A stretch of DNA of 64,000 bases. Source: Pyronema omphalodes. Lineage: Eukaryota; Ascomycota; Pezizomycetes; Pezizales; Pyronemataceae. Shown in pieces: positions 50,468 through 63,000 of the stretch (position 1 is the first letter of the stretch; each line of letters opens with the position of its first letter). Location of the stretch: assembly GCA_024516155.1 (NCBI GenBank), contig JAJJXM010000001.1, positions 992,001 through 1,056,000 of the forward strand, written 5' to 3'. A program made the position numbers and the translations under genes. A model generated the notes under the pieces. The model saw only the letters and a list, made by a program, of their open reading frames with translations, made no database searches and was not told where the DNA came from.

Positions 50468-51153
50468 TCAGTGGAATGCTCGGCCAGGTTGGACTGGAAT
50501 AAAACTCCTGGATTCGCGTACAGATACCCAAAATTTGTGCGTTTTGATGAAAATGTTGACGACTACTGTCGGTCGACATATGGCCGTCATAGGGCAGTGG
50601 CGTGGTACTGTCAGTTCCATTGCATGGTTTGAGCGCTTCTCCACACTGTTTATGCCAAACTTGCCGCTGTCACTTGCTTGGGGGGGGCGGCTAATTACTC
50701 TGAGCATCAAGCCACAATACTTCCCCTAACGCCACACACAACTGGTGGGTATTCGGGTACGTGGTATCTAAGGGGTAATTGTCAATGTGCAACGACACCA
50801 GCGTTTGGAACCCTCAGACTACCATCCTTAATTCTATTTATCGCAGCGTTGAACGGGCCAAATTTTGCAGCAATTTGCGCACGTGGTATTCCCAGAATTT
50901 CTCCTTCCTTCCATCTTGGCAATCGTCTTAGAACACACTTCGTCACTCGATCCAGAGTCTCGACAACTTCACAATGTAGGTCAGTTGATCTTTTCACACT
51001 CAATTTCATGACGTGGCATGGGCAAAAACGTGTTACCAGTGTACCCAACGTATCCATGCCGCGGTAAGGAGGGGGCGATACCTTATAGGATGCCGTCGAC
51101 GTAGCAGTTGACCAAGAGATCAAGGTTCTAGAACATCGCATTGCAGTAGCCAC
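50468..51153 (-). pseudogene. Possible transposase relic with helix-turn-helix-like segment
   Basis: The minus-strand frame 51153-50782 contains KEGEILGIPRAQIAAKF followed by AAINRIKDG. It resembles the N-terminal helix-turn-helix of Tc1/pogo-type transposases ('G.I.GL...QIA..LG......V..I'). The next frame downstream (50710-50468) does not show a convincing DDE domain, so if this is a transposon it is a fragment. A 194-codon frame at 50579-49995 follows and is not recognised. No terminal repeats were found by eye. Confidence 0.2.
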
Positions 51154-52415
51154 AATACTGCAAGGCTCCAGCCAATTGATTCTGGTTATGTAATGGATAC
51201 GATAGCCGATAGAAGCCTAATTTATCTCCTGCAGGAGATCCGTACGACGCTTTCATGTTTCTCAGTACATATGTACTTTCATCGACATCATCAACTGATT
51301 AATAGGTGCTGTACCGGACATGGTAACTAGGAGGCTGATATTTGACATCATCTATCACAAGCATGTTACGCAGCATCTTCAGTCGTAGATATCAGCTTGC
51401 TACGCTAAACTCACAAATCCTCACATCTGATCACTCGCCACAAGGACGCATACATAATCACTCGAACGTATTATCAGGATTTCTCAGCAAGACGGTCTAT
51501 TTGTATGAAGGCTGTATGATACAAAATTAAATGTTTCCCAAAGTCTATTTCTAAGACCATGTATCACACTGAGCTCATGGAAAGACAGCTGGGCAATACC
51601 AGCCTCCCGACAGTCGTTTACAGTAATCCAGAAAACTTCCGCAAGTATAACCCTTTAAAGTTTCGTGGTATATAATATCTAAGGTCAAGAAAAAAAATCG
51701 CCGCATTAGGTTCATTAAGTTCATTGGTGGATTATTATGTGCATACCTAAGCTAATGGTGAATCACAGCCATGTTTTCGCACCAATGGCGAATCACCAAC
51801 AATGCAAATACCAGAGTGAAACATTGGGGAAACAACAGCTCCTTAGGCCCAAAATCAAAAGATTTTCCCAGAATTTCCTACAACTTTCGGTACACGAAAC
51901 GGAAAATCCCATTCCGGTGACCAAAATTTAAACCCGACCCGAGAGATTCTCGTCCTTCGTGTGACAATCTGTGAATAACATCTTGCGGTACCATTTTACC
52001 GATAGTCGAAGTAACACAGCACCTCATAATCCATGATTGATCCTCGTGCGGCCTATGTATCCTAGAGTGTTTTCAGTCTAAGTTGAGTTGAATTTTATCT
52101 TGCTTGGACATCGTTCGGTAGGTCTAGTAATATGCATGTGGAAGTTAGTGGTTTGAAAGCACAGTAGTTCAGATTTTTCGTAAACTTACGGAAACTATAT
52201 ATTCGTTAGCTATAAATAGAATATCCCTCAAAACGAACCCCGCAACTTACCGCGGTACCATTACTAGTGCTTCAGAAAAGCAGGGCGCTAGATGGCGAAC
52301 TTTCTGTATGATGAGTAATTATAGAAACAAAATCAAAATACCAACTTCTATCAAACAAACATAACTTTTCCGTTATTTACAAAACTTGATAGGACTCGGG
52401 GTCTTTGACAATGGT

Positions 52416-54079
52416 TTATAGAGGCCGACTGTATGGTTCTCCGTCGGCTGTCTTTCCCATGATCCACCTCTCCCAATGCTTTCTCTGCGCCGATGTCACA
52501 GTCCTTCCGTTATCCTCTAATTCTTCCTCAGCATCATGGATAATTCCGTTTTTTGAATGGATTCCAAACGGAAGTTCCCTTATAGTTACAAATGCCGGTC
52601 CACCTTGCCCTGTTGCGGACGTCGTAGTGAAAACATTGCCATAAACCACATCCTCACCCCCCTCATCAATCAACGACAAGGGGCCCTGACTGGCTGTGGT
52701 ACTGCTATTACTCCCTCTTGAACGTAAACTCATTCCATCCATTTCGGGATCCGAGTCATCGAAATTGTATTCGCTGCTGGTATCGCTGTAAGTTTCGATG
52801 AACGCTTGTTTCCTCACATATTCCCTTTCGTAGCTTATATCATGAAGACCAATCCATTCTAGATTTTTGATATTCTCTTTTAGACTGACAACGACGTCTT
52901 TCCATAAATCTCCATCTAATAGATATATCTCGCTCAATCGGATGCCGGTTAAAGTTTCTTTGTGCCGTGTTGCAATATCGATGAGTTCTTCTGCATGGAG
53001 CATCCATGATCCAATTCCCAGAATCCGAAGTTTAGGCCAGTGAACGGAATGGAATACATGATTTAGAGGTAACCGAACCGGCATTCCCGGCGTGAACCGA
53101 ACATACAAAGCTGTGAGATTTTCTGCTGATTCGAAGAACTGCTTGAACATCTTTGCGAGTCTATCGTCTTGGCCGATGAGCATAGTTCCAGATGTGTCTA
53201 GATAACTCCTATCCGGGCGTTCGTCAAACGTAATCTCGAGGAATGTCAACTGGTTCCAGACTTTGGGGGATATATGCTTGGTCTTGGGACTTAGCAGCAT
53301 CATGCTGATAGGACTTAGGGTAGGACTGCGTAATACCGTCACCGGTGATTTTGCGTCGTGCAATGCAGTTAAAAGCGTTTCTACCGCATGTGTACAAGCA
53401 GGTATCCATTTACAGTCGATGAACTCCCAATTGTCGAAACTGGATGCGAGATTACGAAGGACGATATCTTTATGCATCATTATTGCCAGTAAGTGAACTT
53501 CCTGTAAAGAAGTAAATGCTCTCATTGCCTTTCGTAGGACATTGAGGTCATAAGAATCCCGCATCAAATGCTGTTGCTCTTTATAGACAGAGGTGTAGTA
53601 ATAAGGCCCTTGCTCTTCAAACATTATCTGACGGATTTTATTGGAGAGACCGAGTGTTTCGTCATTACGGAAGGCATCGAAGTCCTGGGTACCTAGTAAT
53701 GCATTAGATTATAATTGATGATCATCATTTAGCTGGGGTACAGCCTACCTTCCTCATAGATATATGGCATCAAATACACAAATTTCTTCACATGTCGTGC
53801 CAAAACTGGGTTCCCGGCTAGACTAGCCAACCTGTTAAAACTCTTCGCATTGAATCTTAGGCCTATGCTTCTAAAAAGATATGGTGCAGCAAAATTGTCG
53901 AATCTTTTGCACACAAGTCGAAGACTGGCGTAGTGGTGCCTTGAATCTATATGATCGGGCTTGCATGGCTGTGGTCTTGCCCAAGGGTTTCTGTGAGAAT
54001 CCGAAGTAGGTACATCTCGTCCACCAGGCTCTAATTGATCGAGAAGCTCGTTGAATATTTCGGCGGGGAGGTTCTCCAT
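52416..54079 (-). CDS. F-box domain protein, 2 exons
   Basis: Exons are 54079-53749 and 53692-52416 (intron 56 bp, GTAGGC...CTAG), joined in frame to 535 aa. The N-terminus has an F-box: MENLPAEIFNELLDQL, then a ~25-residue polar insertion, then YASLRLVCKRFDNFAAPYLF. The rest is leucine-rich, with strand-like blocks (LTALYVRF, LRILGIGSW, LTGIRLSEIYLLDGDLW, LEWIGLHDI) that suggest a degenerate leucine-rich-repeat substrate-binding fold. The C-terminal ~110 residues are acidic and Ser-rich, then basic. Family knowledge: such proteins recruit targets to SCF ubiquitin ligases through Skp1. The target is unknown. The start ATG begins the F-box directly, as is common in fungal members. Confidence 0.88.
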
Positions 54080-57000
54080 ATCGTGATACGGATCATGTAC
54101 CGATTTTAGTTGGCTAAGGCTGAAAGATGGGATTGAAAGGTAGTTTCTCCGTGATGTTTCCGGGTCCAGCCACGAGATATATGCTGGGGAGCTTGTCTAA
54201 TAGAAGATAAGGATGGAATTTCCCCACAAGGAGGGGAGATGCGGAGTATCGTGGCTTGTGCCGCCGGTCGTACGGGAGGGGCTCGTGCTTAAAATTGTAT
54301 ATACAGAAGGTAGGCGCTGCTGTAGCTGGTGCAAACGTTTGGTCTTTTCTTGAAACAGGAGGAAATATGAAGAAAACTGTGATGGAGGGGCGGAGCGAGG
54401 AGTGGAGAAACAGTGTGTGAGGATTTCCAGGATTCAAGAGCTCTTGTATTATGGTTGTAGTGATTCCTGGATTTAACGCCACGTTGTATGGTTCGCTAGA
54501 TATTCCTCATAAGCATCGACGTTGGTACCTTTAGCATCATCATTCTCAAGGCTTGTCGAACGAACATTGGAACGACCCCACAAGATGAGACAGGCTACAG
54601 CTGCGCCTTCTCGTAGTGTAGCACGCAGTGATTCCAAAGATAGGGCCGCAGTAATAGGGCAGCTCTGGTGTATGCAGACCTTTTTTCTTTATTTAAATGA
54701 GCACACCCACCCCCACGGCACATGACTTTGAAAGCACCAAGTTCTGCATCAGTCCAGCGGGTAGATATGTAGGTGGACTGCACAGTGACTAGTCGCTAGG
54801 CGATGGATCGATTAAGCCAATCCCGTAGTCAATATCCTCCTCAGTTTGCGTATCCTGTCCCCGAGTTTTCATAAAAACCATGCGACACACGATCTCACGC
54901 AGAAACCAACAAACGAACCAAACAACGATCGGGAAGCTGCCCGGTCCAGTCGGAGATTATCCGGTAGGTATGGCTCTATAGAAGAGAAGAGTAAACAAAC
55001 AACCTATGAAGAATCTCACCAGCGATTTCTAGTGCCCATCCCATCGTCGGTTCCGGCGATGCTCCGTCAAGCACGCCCTAAAGTACTCTACATCCCGGAA
55101 AGCTTCCCTGTCAATGCTTCGATGACGCGACACCTTCGTTTTCCTATCCATAAATATCGAGGTGTCAATGCAAGATGTATGTAACATATCTATGGCGCTG
55201 TATTCCCATGAAGAAAAATAAAAATCCCTCAGCGGTCATCTCGAAATTGGGAAGAAAACAGGGGAATAAACTGCAATTGGTTCCAGCTTCGGGTGGTACA
55301 TTTTCTGGCAGGCTTTTTTTGCAATAAAAGGAGGATTTTCATGCCAGCAAGTCCAGCCTGACAACATCGTTTTGATACTGATGCATGATAAGCAACTTTT
55401 GGAAACAGCCGGGGTCTGCTGGGTAAAGATTCGGATCGTATTTACAGGTTTTTTTGTACTGTTAAAACACCGAGCCAGCGTTAATGGATGACTATACCCA
55501 AAGTAGATAACAAATTGGAGTTGCCAATGAAAGGAAACCTGCATGAGACAAATCAGCAAAAAATTGTCGATAATTCAACCATCAGTATCTGTTAATAAAA
55601 CATTTGGCGCCAAGAGCTGGAGAAAGCCAAAACAAATAAGCGAAGCACTTTCATTTTTGATAGGATGGAATGTTATTTCTTGCGCGTGGTAAGGCATGGG
55701 GTCGATACCAGGAATTATGTGCGGATAGACGGGCCCATCCGGTGAAAGGACTTGCCAACAACGCCGGCCTTAGGGCATCAAAATTAGCCTACGCAATGGC
55801 CGAACAAATAACTGTCCCCGTATCGTGATATACCCGAATATATCAGTCATGCACAACATATGGAATGCATGTCGTCGGAGGCATTAATAGAACGGTCCGC
55901 CCAGGAACAGAAAGGCACGGCCCGAAGCCATCTTCAAATCTCGAAGGTAATGTTGACACGTTTAAGGCGCATGAAAGAATACAAATTTTAGCATAGGGCT
56001 TCATAGGTTGTACCCCACGTCGTGTGCCACGAACTCTGCGTGTATTTATGGACCATTTCTTAAACGCCCATGCCAATCCGGTTTTTATGTAGACAAGTTA
56101 ACGATCTAGCATTGGATCCAGAATGTTGAAACACCGAGAGTAGGAGATGATATTTCTGTCTTAGCAAGGCATAAGTGGCCTATGTAAGTCAATGAAAGCT
56201 GACAGCGCCTGGGAAAAATCTACCGGCCCAGTCGGAGGATTGCTTTGCCGTTTTGCTGTTGCTCCAGAACACAGAAAAGCGCCGACTCTGCCGGTAATAC
56301 CCAGTTTCTGCGTTGTTCATCTGTACAATGTGGCGATAGCATAATTTCTATATGCAATGTGCGCGGTGAATCCTGCGTGCCCATGTATACTTGGGTACAA
56401 GGGTAAGTCCGGCGCTCTATCGTATCACTATTCTCGACTGTTCCCCTTATAAAGCAGGAAATGCCAAGGCCATTAACCTCCACGAAGTACCAAATAGATT
56501 TTGATAATTATGGTTAAAATGGGTTACCACAGGGCTTTTGATCCTTCACCTTTTCCCAGAAACCCTTTGAAGTTATGGTTGTGCTGTTGCGATGTACGAA
56601 TTGTATGGGGTGCGCCCGTGACGACACTCTGCGAGTACGGTGGGTTGTTTATGTCGTAGTACTCCCCTGCCCTAAAGCGCCCTGGTGCAGCTGCACATGC
56701 ACTCTACTGCAAGTCGCGCATTCGAATTCAGTCACGTGCCATAGAAGAAGCCAATGACATCGCGAAAAACCCGGCCGTGCAGAATCGTGAAGTGAAACAA
56801 GCGATGTCTCAAATTAGCTGGCAATTGTTGAGCTAATACGTGTTATCCTCGCCAGACTATCTGGATGATTCGTGATGCCTTCACATTGACAAAACTAAAT
56901 TGCTTTAGATTTTTGATATCAGGTTGAGGAAGGACAGTGTTTTAGGTGATTAAGATGGAGATGTACACAGATACCAAAAAGGTTCGCGGACGTGAAGGTG

Positions 57001-58635
57001 TAGATAAGCGGTGGAGAAAAGTGACGGTAATCTGGGATGTGTATTCTATTCTTTTCAGCACACTTCTTCATTAGATATGCTACGGGCTCATCTAGCACAA
57101 CAATGCTATTATTGGATATTGGTGGTAAATACAACTAATCAGGTCTAACTCCACCAACACAATTTCTTCATGCCTTTCTCGGGACCTCGTCTTCCCCATC
57201 AATCTGAGGGACTCAAAGCACATCTTCCCCCGGTGACTCAACCCCTCCTTCACCCAGGTCAATATTCAATGAAACAAACAACGACTATATTCTCAATATC
57301 AAAGCCCAATAAAGGATGTATGCTATATGGCAAAAGATTCCAAAACCAGAAATTAATGATACGTTGAAGGAGAGAATGTTGAATGAAATTCCAAAGACCC
57401 CGGTTAAGAAATACCATGCATAATGGAGCAAACAATATTGGTATGTATTAACTATAATTAAACCAAAAGCAGAATGTATGCTCATGATAACGATAGTTGG
57501 ACTATGATAATGCCATTCCCAGAGTTTCCATGTCCGATACTGCACCCAATGTGCCGCCGGCCAACGAACTGTTCAACCCTAACGACTCACGCCGATGCAG
57601 CTTAATCGATGCTCAATCCTTAGAATAATTTCGTTGAAGAGGGGAAGGCCAGTGTAATAGGAATATTGTTATAAACGAGGCCGGGCTGTTGTATTTAAAC
57701 CATTGTTTAGACGGCAGCCATATAGTAGAATTTCTGAGGGTAGGTGATGAAGTTTTAGGAGAAATGATTTATAGTTCACAAATGACTAGAGTAGAGAAGC
57801 TCTTTCTCTTGAGTAATTAAAAATTTGACCGATAATCAAACCGATGAAGCTTCGCGGTGATTAAAGTAGTGATTTAAACTGTGATTACGTATAATTGAAT
57901 TCCATAGACGAATTACTTAGCTATTGACTTCAATGATAATCTGTGTAATTCGTGAATGTATATCAATTCTCCATACCATCTGACTGGCAACACTATAATA
58001 GTTGAACCCAGAAATCTGCCCAAATCCATAGTTGGACCCTATATGAACAAACTTTCATTCCAAGGCCTACCCTTTTATAAGACAAGCAACTATAAAATAC
58101 CAAGTTCTCCTTTATGATTCTTGCCATATAAAACAACCACTTGATGCCTATAGAAATATTAATGAAACCTAATTCTTAATATTTAGGTATTAACTTGGTT
58201 GTTACAGAAATTAGTACCACGAATTGGACCCCAAACCATGCACCATAGACAGTGCCCTCAATACTGAACCAGCAACCCCAAAGTAGTAGTTCTCCCTCAT
58301 GCAAAAGACCATGACAATTTGCAAAATCTTTTGCTCCATGAGAAACAAGAAATGGCGCCGTTCAGCGTCACATGGAATGTCACAAAGATTTAAGTCGCTT
58401 GCAGCAGGAAGCTTATTATAGGAAAAAAATGTCCTGGGGTAACTCTCTAGGATTAAGCTATGTAATTGAACGAATATAAATTTGTTTACATACGCTAAAT
58501 ATATTTCTCTCCGCGTGTTGCCACGAAGTTCATACGTGCCAAATTCACGTGACAAAACGCGTCTCCCCGAAAACGCGATCAAATCCCCTCACCTCTGACG
58601 CATGAACGCCGACTCACAACCTTGATAACTGTGCC
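54080..58635. other. 4.6 kb intergenic region between divergent F-box and helicase genes
   Basis: No gene is supported. ORFs up to 123 codons occur on both strands but have no recognisable domains. 57.2-58.2 kb is A/T-rich. It must contain the promoters of both flanking genes. An 87-codon minus-strand frame (56483-56220) ending in LEQQQNGKAILRLGR looks less random than the others but is unassigned. Confidence 0.55.
58557..58578. promoter_or_regulatory. MluI cell-cycle box (ACGCGT) upstream of the helicase gene
   Basis: ACGCGT lies at 58557-58562 and a near-match ACGCGA at 58573-58578, 58-79 bp upstream of the helicase ATG. Known: MBF binds ACGCGT and activates replication and repair genes at G1/S in fungi. 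Function here is inferred. Confidence 0.4.
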
Positions 58636-61600
58636 ATGAAGCGTCAACCGCCTGGCTTCACGAAGCCGTCAAAATCTTTACTACGCGAACTTCCAGCGCA
58701 AGCTTCCATTGCCGAATCCCCAATCACTCGCGGTCTCAATCCCTCTCAACGTCTCGCCGTTACCACTCCCGCAAGCATAGTACAAATCCTCGCACCTCGT
58801 AACTTACACCTCTCCCCTCAATTATCCGAATATTGAAAACTAACCACTATTTTCTCTTTGTAGCCGGTTCCGGTAAAACTCGTACTCTCACCTCCCGCGT
58901 AGCCTGGCTTCTCTCCCCACCAAATAATCTTCAACCCGAAAATGTTGTCGTTGCAACATTCACGGTCAAGGCGGCAAACGAAATGAAGGAGAGATTGGCT
59001 ATATTATTAGGTGGGGGGATGGAGAAGAGACTCCTACTGGGGACTTTTCATAGTATTTGTAGGAGATACTTGCTAAAGTATGGGCATTTTATTGGTCTCG
59101 AGTCTGGTTGGGGAATTGCAGATTCCAGCGACAGTATAGCCATTTGCAAAGTGCGGAAAAAACTGATACCGGAAGGAATTATGCTGACGATTTCTAGAGG
59201 ATAATTAAACAAGCGCAGCTCACCTCCGCGATCGAACCACGCCATCTATTGTCTCGTATTAGTTTCTTTAAAGCTCGCAACCTCACTCCCAAAGCAAACG
59301 CCGCTGCCATCTCCTCTTCTACCCAAAGGACCCAAAATACGCAGCAAAAAACAGCTTCGATAGCTAATGACGATTTCGTCTTACTATACGAGCTCTACCA
59401 TACCGCTTTATCTACCTCAAACCTCCTCGACTATGACGATCTCCTCCTCTACACCCTCCAGCTTCTAAAATCAAACCCGAGATGCATCTCCAACATCTCT
59501 GCCGTCTTGATTGACGAATTTCAAGATACCAACACAGTCCAATACTCGCTCATGCTTGCCTTCTCATCTGCGTGCGAAAACATCACCATCGTCGGTGATC
59601 CAGACCAGTCCATTTACGGTTTCAGAGCGGCGGAAATTAAAAATATACCTCTTATGGCAGCCCATTTCCCTGGATGTCTGCGAGTTAATTTGGAAGAAAA
59701 TTACCGTAGTTCTGCCAGCATCTTACAAGCAGCTTTAGTGGTGATTCAACAAGACCAAGCTAGGATAGATAAACCGTTACTTGCCACCCATGGAATTGGT
59801 CCTCCGCCAGTATTACGGAGAGTCACGGGAGCAAAAGAAGAGGCGGAGTGGATTGTACAGGAAGTAAAAAGGATTAGAGCTGTGACAGGGAATATGATAC
59901 CACTTGATGGGTTTGCGATCTTAGTCAGGTCAGCGCATCTTACGCGGTTAATAGAAACGGCATTGACAAGAGGGGGTGTGCCATATAAAATGGTTGGCGG
60001 AACGAGGTTCTATGATAGAGCGGAGGTGAAGACGGTGGTGGATTACCTTAGGGTAATGATGAACCCCGCTAATAACGATGCACTGGTGAGAATTATCAAT
60101 GTTCCTGGGAGGAAGATTGGGGAGACTACTATCAAGGTGCTTTTAGAGATGGCAGAGAAGAAGAAGAAAACTCTGTATGAAACCATCCATGATGCGTCAA
60201 GAGGCAAAATCTCATGGTCCTCTAAAGTTACACCCGCAGCTCAGAAATCAATCCAATCATTTGTCAACATAATTGAAAAAGCTATGATACAGTTAGATGA
60301 AGACGAAGACAAAATCACCCTGGTGGATATCCTCCAACAACTCCTTTCTGCAATTTCCTACGAAAACTACCTCCGCTCTCAATACGGCCCCGAAGACTTC
60401 GAATCTCGTTGGGCAAATATCCAAGAACTCCTCTTCCAAGCACGAGAAGCCTCCAACTCTCTTAACTCAGACTCCGACAGCCTCCCCAAAATTGACGGGG
60501 TCTTACAGCAGCAAATTCCCACCGGAACCCCGCGAGCATCCCTCGACCACTTCCTCTCGAATGCCGCATTATCCAACGAACGGCTTGCTGATCCCAATGC
60601 AGAGCCAATAAAGGAACTAACCATTTCCACCATCCACGCAGCCAAGGGTCTCGAATGGCCTATTGTCTTCATTCCCGCAGTGTATGAAGGCTCCATCCCC
60701 CATTCCCGGGCAGATGATACAGACGAAGAACGGCGGCTCCTCTACGTAGCCATGACCCGAGCCCAGGGTTTGCTATATCTCAGTTGTCCTTGGCGGGGTA
60801 TGACAGAGAAAGTGAAGTTATCAAGTTTCGTGGATAATCCCAAGATTATGAGGCTTTTGGCGAAACGAGGTCCGAACCTCTCGTTTTCGGATGTACAAAC
60901 TTTGGCGGATATTTTGAGATTGAATTGTCCCACGGAATTGCAGATTGAGAAAACGATTGAAGAGGCGGTTATGGAGGGGATGAATTCGAGGCTTGATGAT
61001 AGGATCTCGGATCTGGATCCGGCGGAAAGGGATAAGGTTAATGCGAAGTATGAGGGAATGATGAACGTGGATATGGATGGGTTGAAATCTGATGCTGCTG
61101 CTGCTAATGGTAGGAGTCTACCAGGGTTTCAGAGTGCTCGGAGTCTCCCAAGTAAGGCGATGATACCGACGGGTGAGAAAGCTGGGTTTAGAACAGCGAG
61201 CAATCACTTAGAGGAGCTCAAGAGGCGAAAGAAGCAGTACGATGCTGAACTAGCAACGGAAACCCGTCGGGAAGCTATGGCTATTTCTTCTACTCAATAC
61301 CACTCAACCACAATCACAGCAAAGGCAACATCAAAAACCACATCCTCCAAGACCACAGCCAGATCAACAAAGCGTCCCCCAGGGCAAGGGACATTAATGG
61401 GCTTCATCACTACTACCTCTCGATCAACAGTAACTACAAGCATCTCTGAAAAGCCCGTTCAGCCAATCCCAGTCAAAGTTGGACCTCGAACAGCCACAGA
61501 TATAATAAGAAACACCAACACCGCCCCAATGTCATTGAAGCAACAAATGGCATCACTTCCCGCACCTGTCATACCGAAACGACCTAGTGATGATTTCATC

Positions 61601-62497
61601 CTCCTTTCTTCTTCCCCTCCGCCGGAAAAGAAATCTAAATCATCTACCTCTAACAGTAATAGTAACTATATCAACACCATCAAAACCAGCCGGGGTATAC
61701 CTCTGCCCAAACCATCAGCCGTAGCGTCAGCAGCATCAGTAATACCCAAAATCCTAGAACCCACCAACCCAACCCATCATATACCCAACCCACGCCCTAA
61801 GACCCCCATAGAAATCGTAGAAATCCCCAGTTCCCCAATTACCCCGACGATACCGAGTTCTCCAATCTTCGCAGCAGCACGAGAAATGAGGAGGAATCCA
61901 CCGGTGGCTATGGAGCCAATGGAACTTATGGATTGGGTTCCTTCTTCGCCTCCGCTGGATTTTAATCTTGATGAGGATGCTGGGTCTCCGAATTTTAAGA
62001 ATGGTGAGGATGTGGTGTTGATGCCTTCTTCACCGCCACCAGCGGCGTTGGAGGAGCTAGATGAGGGGAATGCGGGGCGAAATGGGGATGAGGAGAAGGT
62101 GGAGGAAAATGAGGAGAAAGAGGAGCGAGATGACGGGGAACTGCCACTACAAAAACAGCGGGCACCGTCGATATCATCTGCTCTTCAGGAACTACAGCCA
62201 CCACCTTTTCAGCGTCATTCATCATCTACAACCACGAGTCGTGCACCTCCGATACTTCACCGGAACTCATCATCCTCTACAACACACTCCAACGCTAATC
62301 ATAAATTCGCCGGTCCGCCTACCAGATCAAATTCCAACCCAACCTCAATATCAAATTCAAATTCCAGCTCAAATTTTAAACCACCGACAATATCCAGACG
62401 AACAACCGGATTATTGAGTGGTACTGGTACTGGTAGGGGTAGAACACTAGGTGTAAGAAGGAGTATGAATGGATGGAATGATAGGGTTCATAAATAG
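58636..62497 (+). CDS. SRS2: Srs2-like UvrD-family (SF1A) 3'-5' DNA helicase, 3 exons
   Basis: Exons are 58636-58798, 58864-59150 and 59198-62497 (introns 65 and 47 bp), joined in frame to 1249 aa. Helicase motifs in order: LNPSQRLAV (Q motif), APPGSGKT (Walker A, 53-60), TFHSICRRYL (Ib region), DEFQDTN (Walker B, 256-262), GDPDQSIYGFR (III, 283-293), ENYRS (IV, 317-321), TIHAAKGLEW (V) and ERRLLYVAMTRA (VI). Family knowledge: Srs2 strips Rad51 from ssDNA to block unwanted recombination and works with SUMO-PCNA. The C-terminal ~450 residues are disordered and carry a PIP-like QGTLMGFI (880-887) followed by three SIM-like patches (near 950, 1021 and 1089), agreeing with Srs2 rather than another UvrD family. 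The second intron uses a non-consensus donor, GTGCGG, but its branch site (GCTGAC) and the restored reading frame support it. Confidence 0.9.
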
Positions 62498-63000
62498 CTC
62501 TAGCTCAAAGGTCCTGAGCTTAGATCTAGATTATATGATTTCGGTGTGGTTAAGTTAGGGCTTTGTGTGCTGTTTTTTTTCATTTGGCACTATGGGTTTT
62601 TGTTGGTTTTTTGTTTTGGTTTTGTTACTGGGTTTTGTTTAGATTTAGGAGTTTTTGGAGTTTGGGGGTTGCGTATATCGATAGAGGAGGAGAATAGAAG
62701 ATGATGATTTGAATATTGTAACCAATATCATAGGATTCAGTATTCGTTAAAGTGATGGTTCATGAATACAGGTTTCTCAAGATGCTGTTGTACGATGATG
62801 GTTTCCGGAAGTAATTATGTACCAATGTGGTGTTTCTGAGGGTGTGACTGATAGAATTCGATTAAAGCTCCAACCCTAAAAAGTGTTTTTCTTAATGTTT
62901 CTTGGGTATTCATCTATCTAGACTTCTTCGTACTTTCTTTCGTGCTTTGTAAACCATAACCATAAACAAAAACTCGCACCTCCCTCCGCTATTCTAATTT
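62498..63000. other. Convergent intergenic region (3' UTRs)
   Basis: The 503 bp separate the helicase and hydrolase stop codons on opposite strands. It is T-rich with GTTTT-type runs near 62570-62645. No ORF or structure of note was found. Confidence 0.6.

Larger units (their letters stand above)
42779..52415. other. 9.6 kb intergenic region upstream of the cyclin
   Basis: 42.8-45.7 kb is the presumed upstream region of the minus-strand cyclin. On the plus strand it is GA- and G-rich (43.6-44.0 kb, 44.36-44.41 kb, 45.53-45.60 kb) and includes a G19 run (44007-44025) and eight CAT triplets (44077-44100). 45.7-52.4 kb has no supported gene. Exceptions treated separately are a possible broken small gene (46065-46299), a G16 run (48332-48347) and a possible relic near 50-51 kb. 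Confidence 0.55.
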
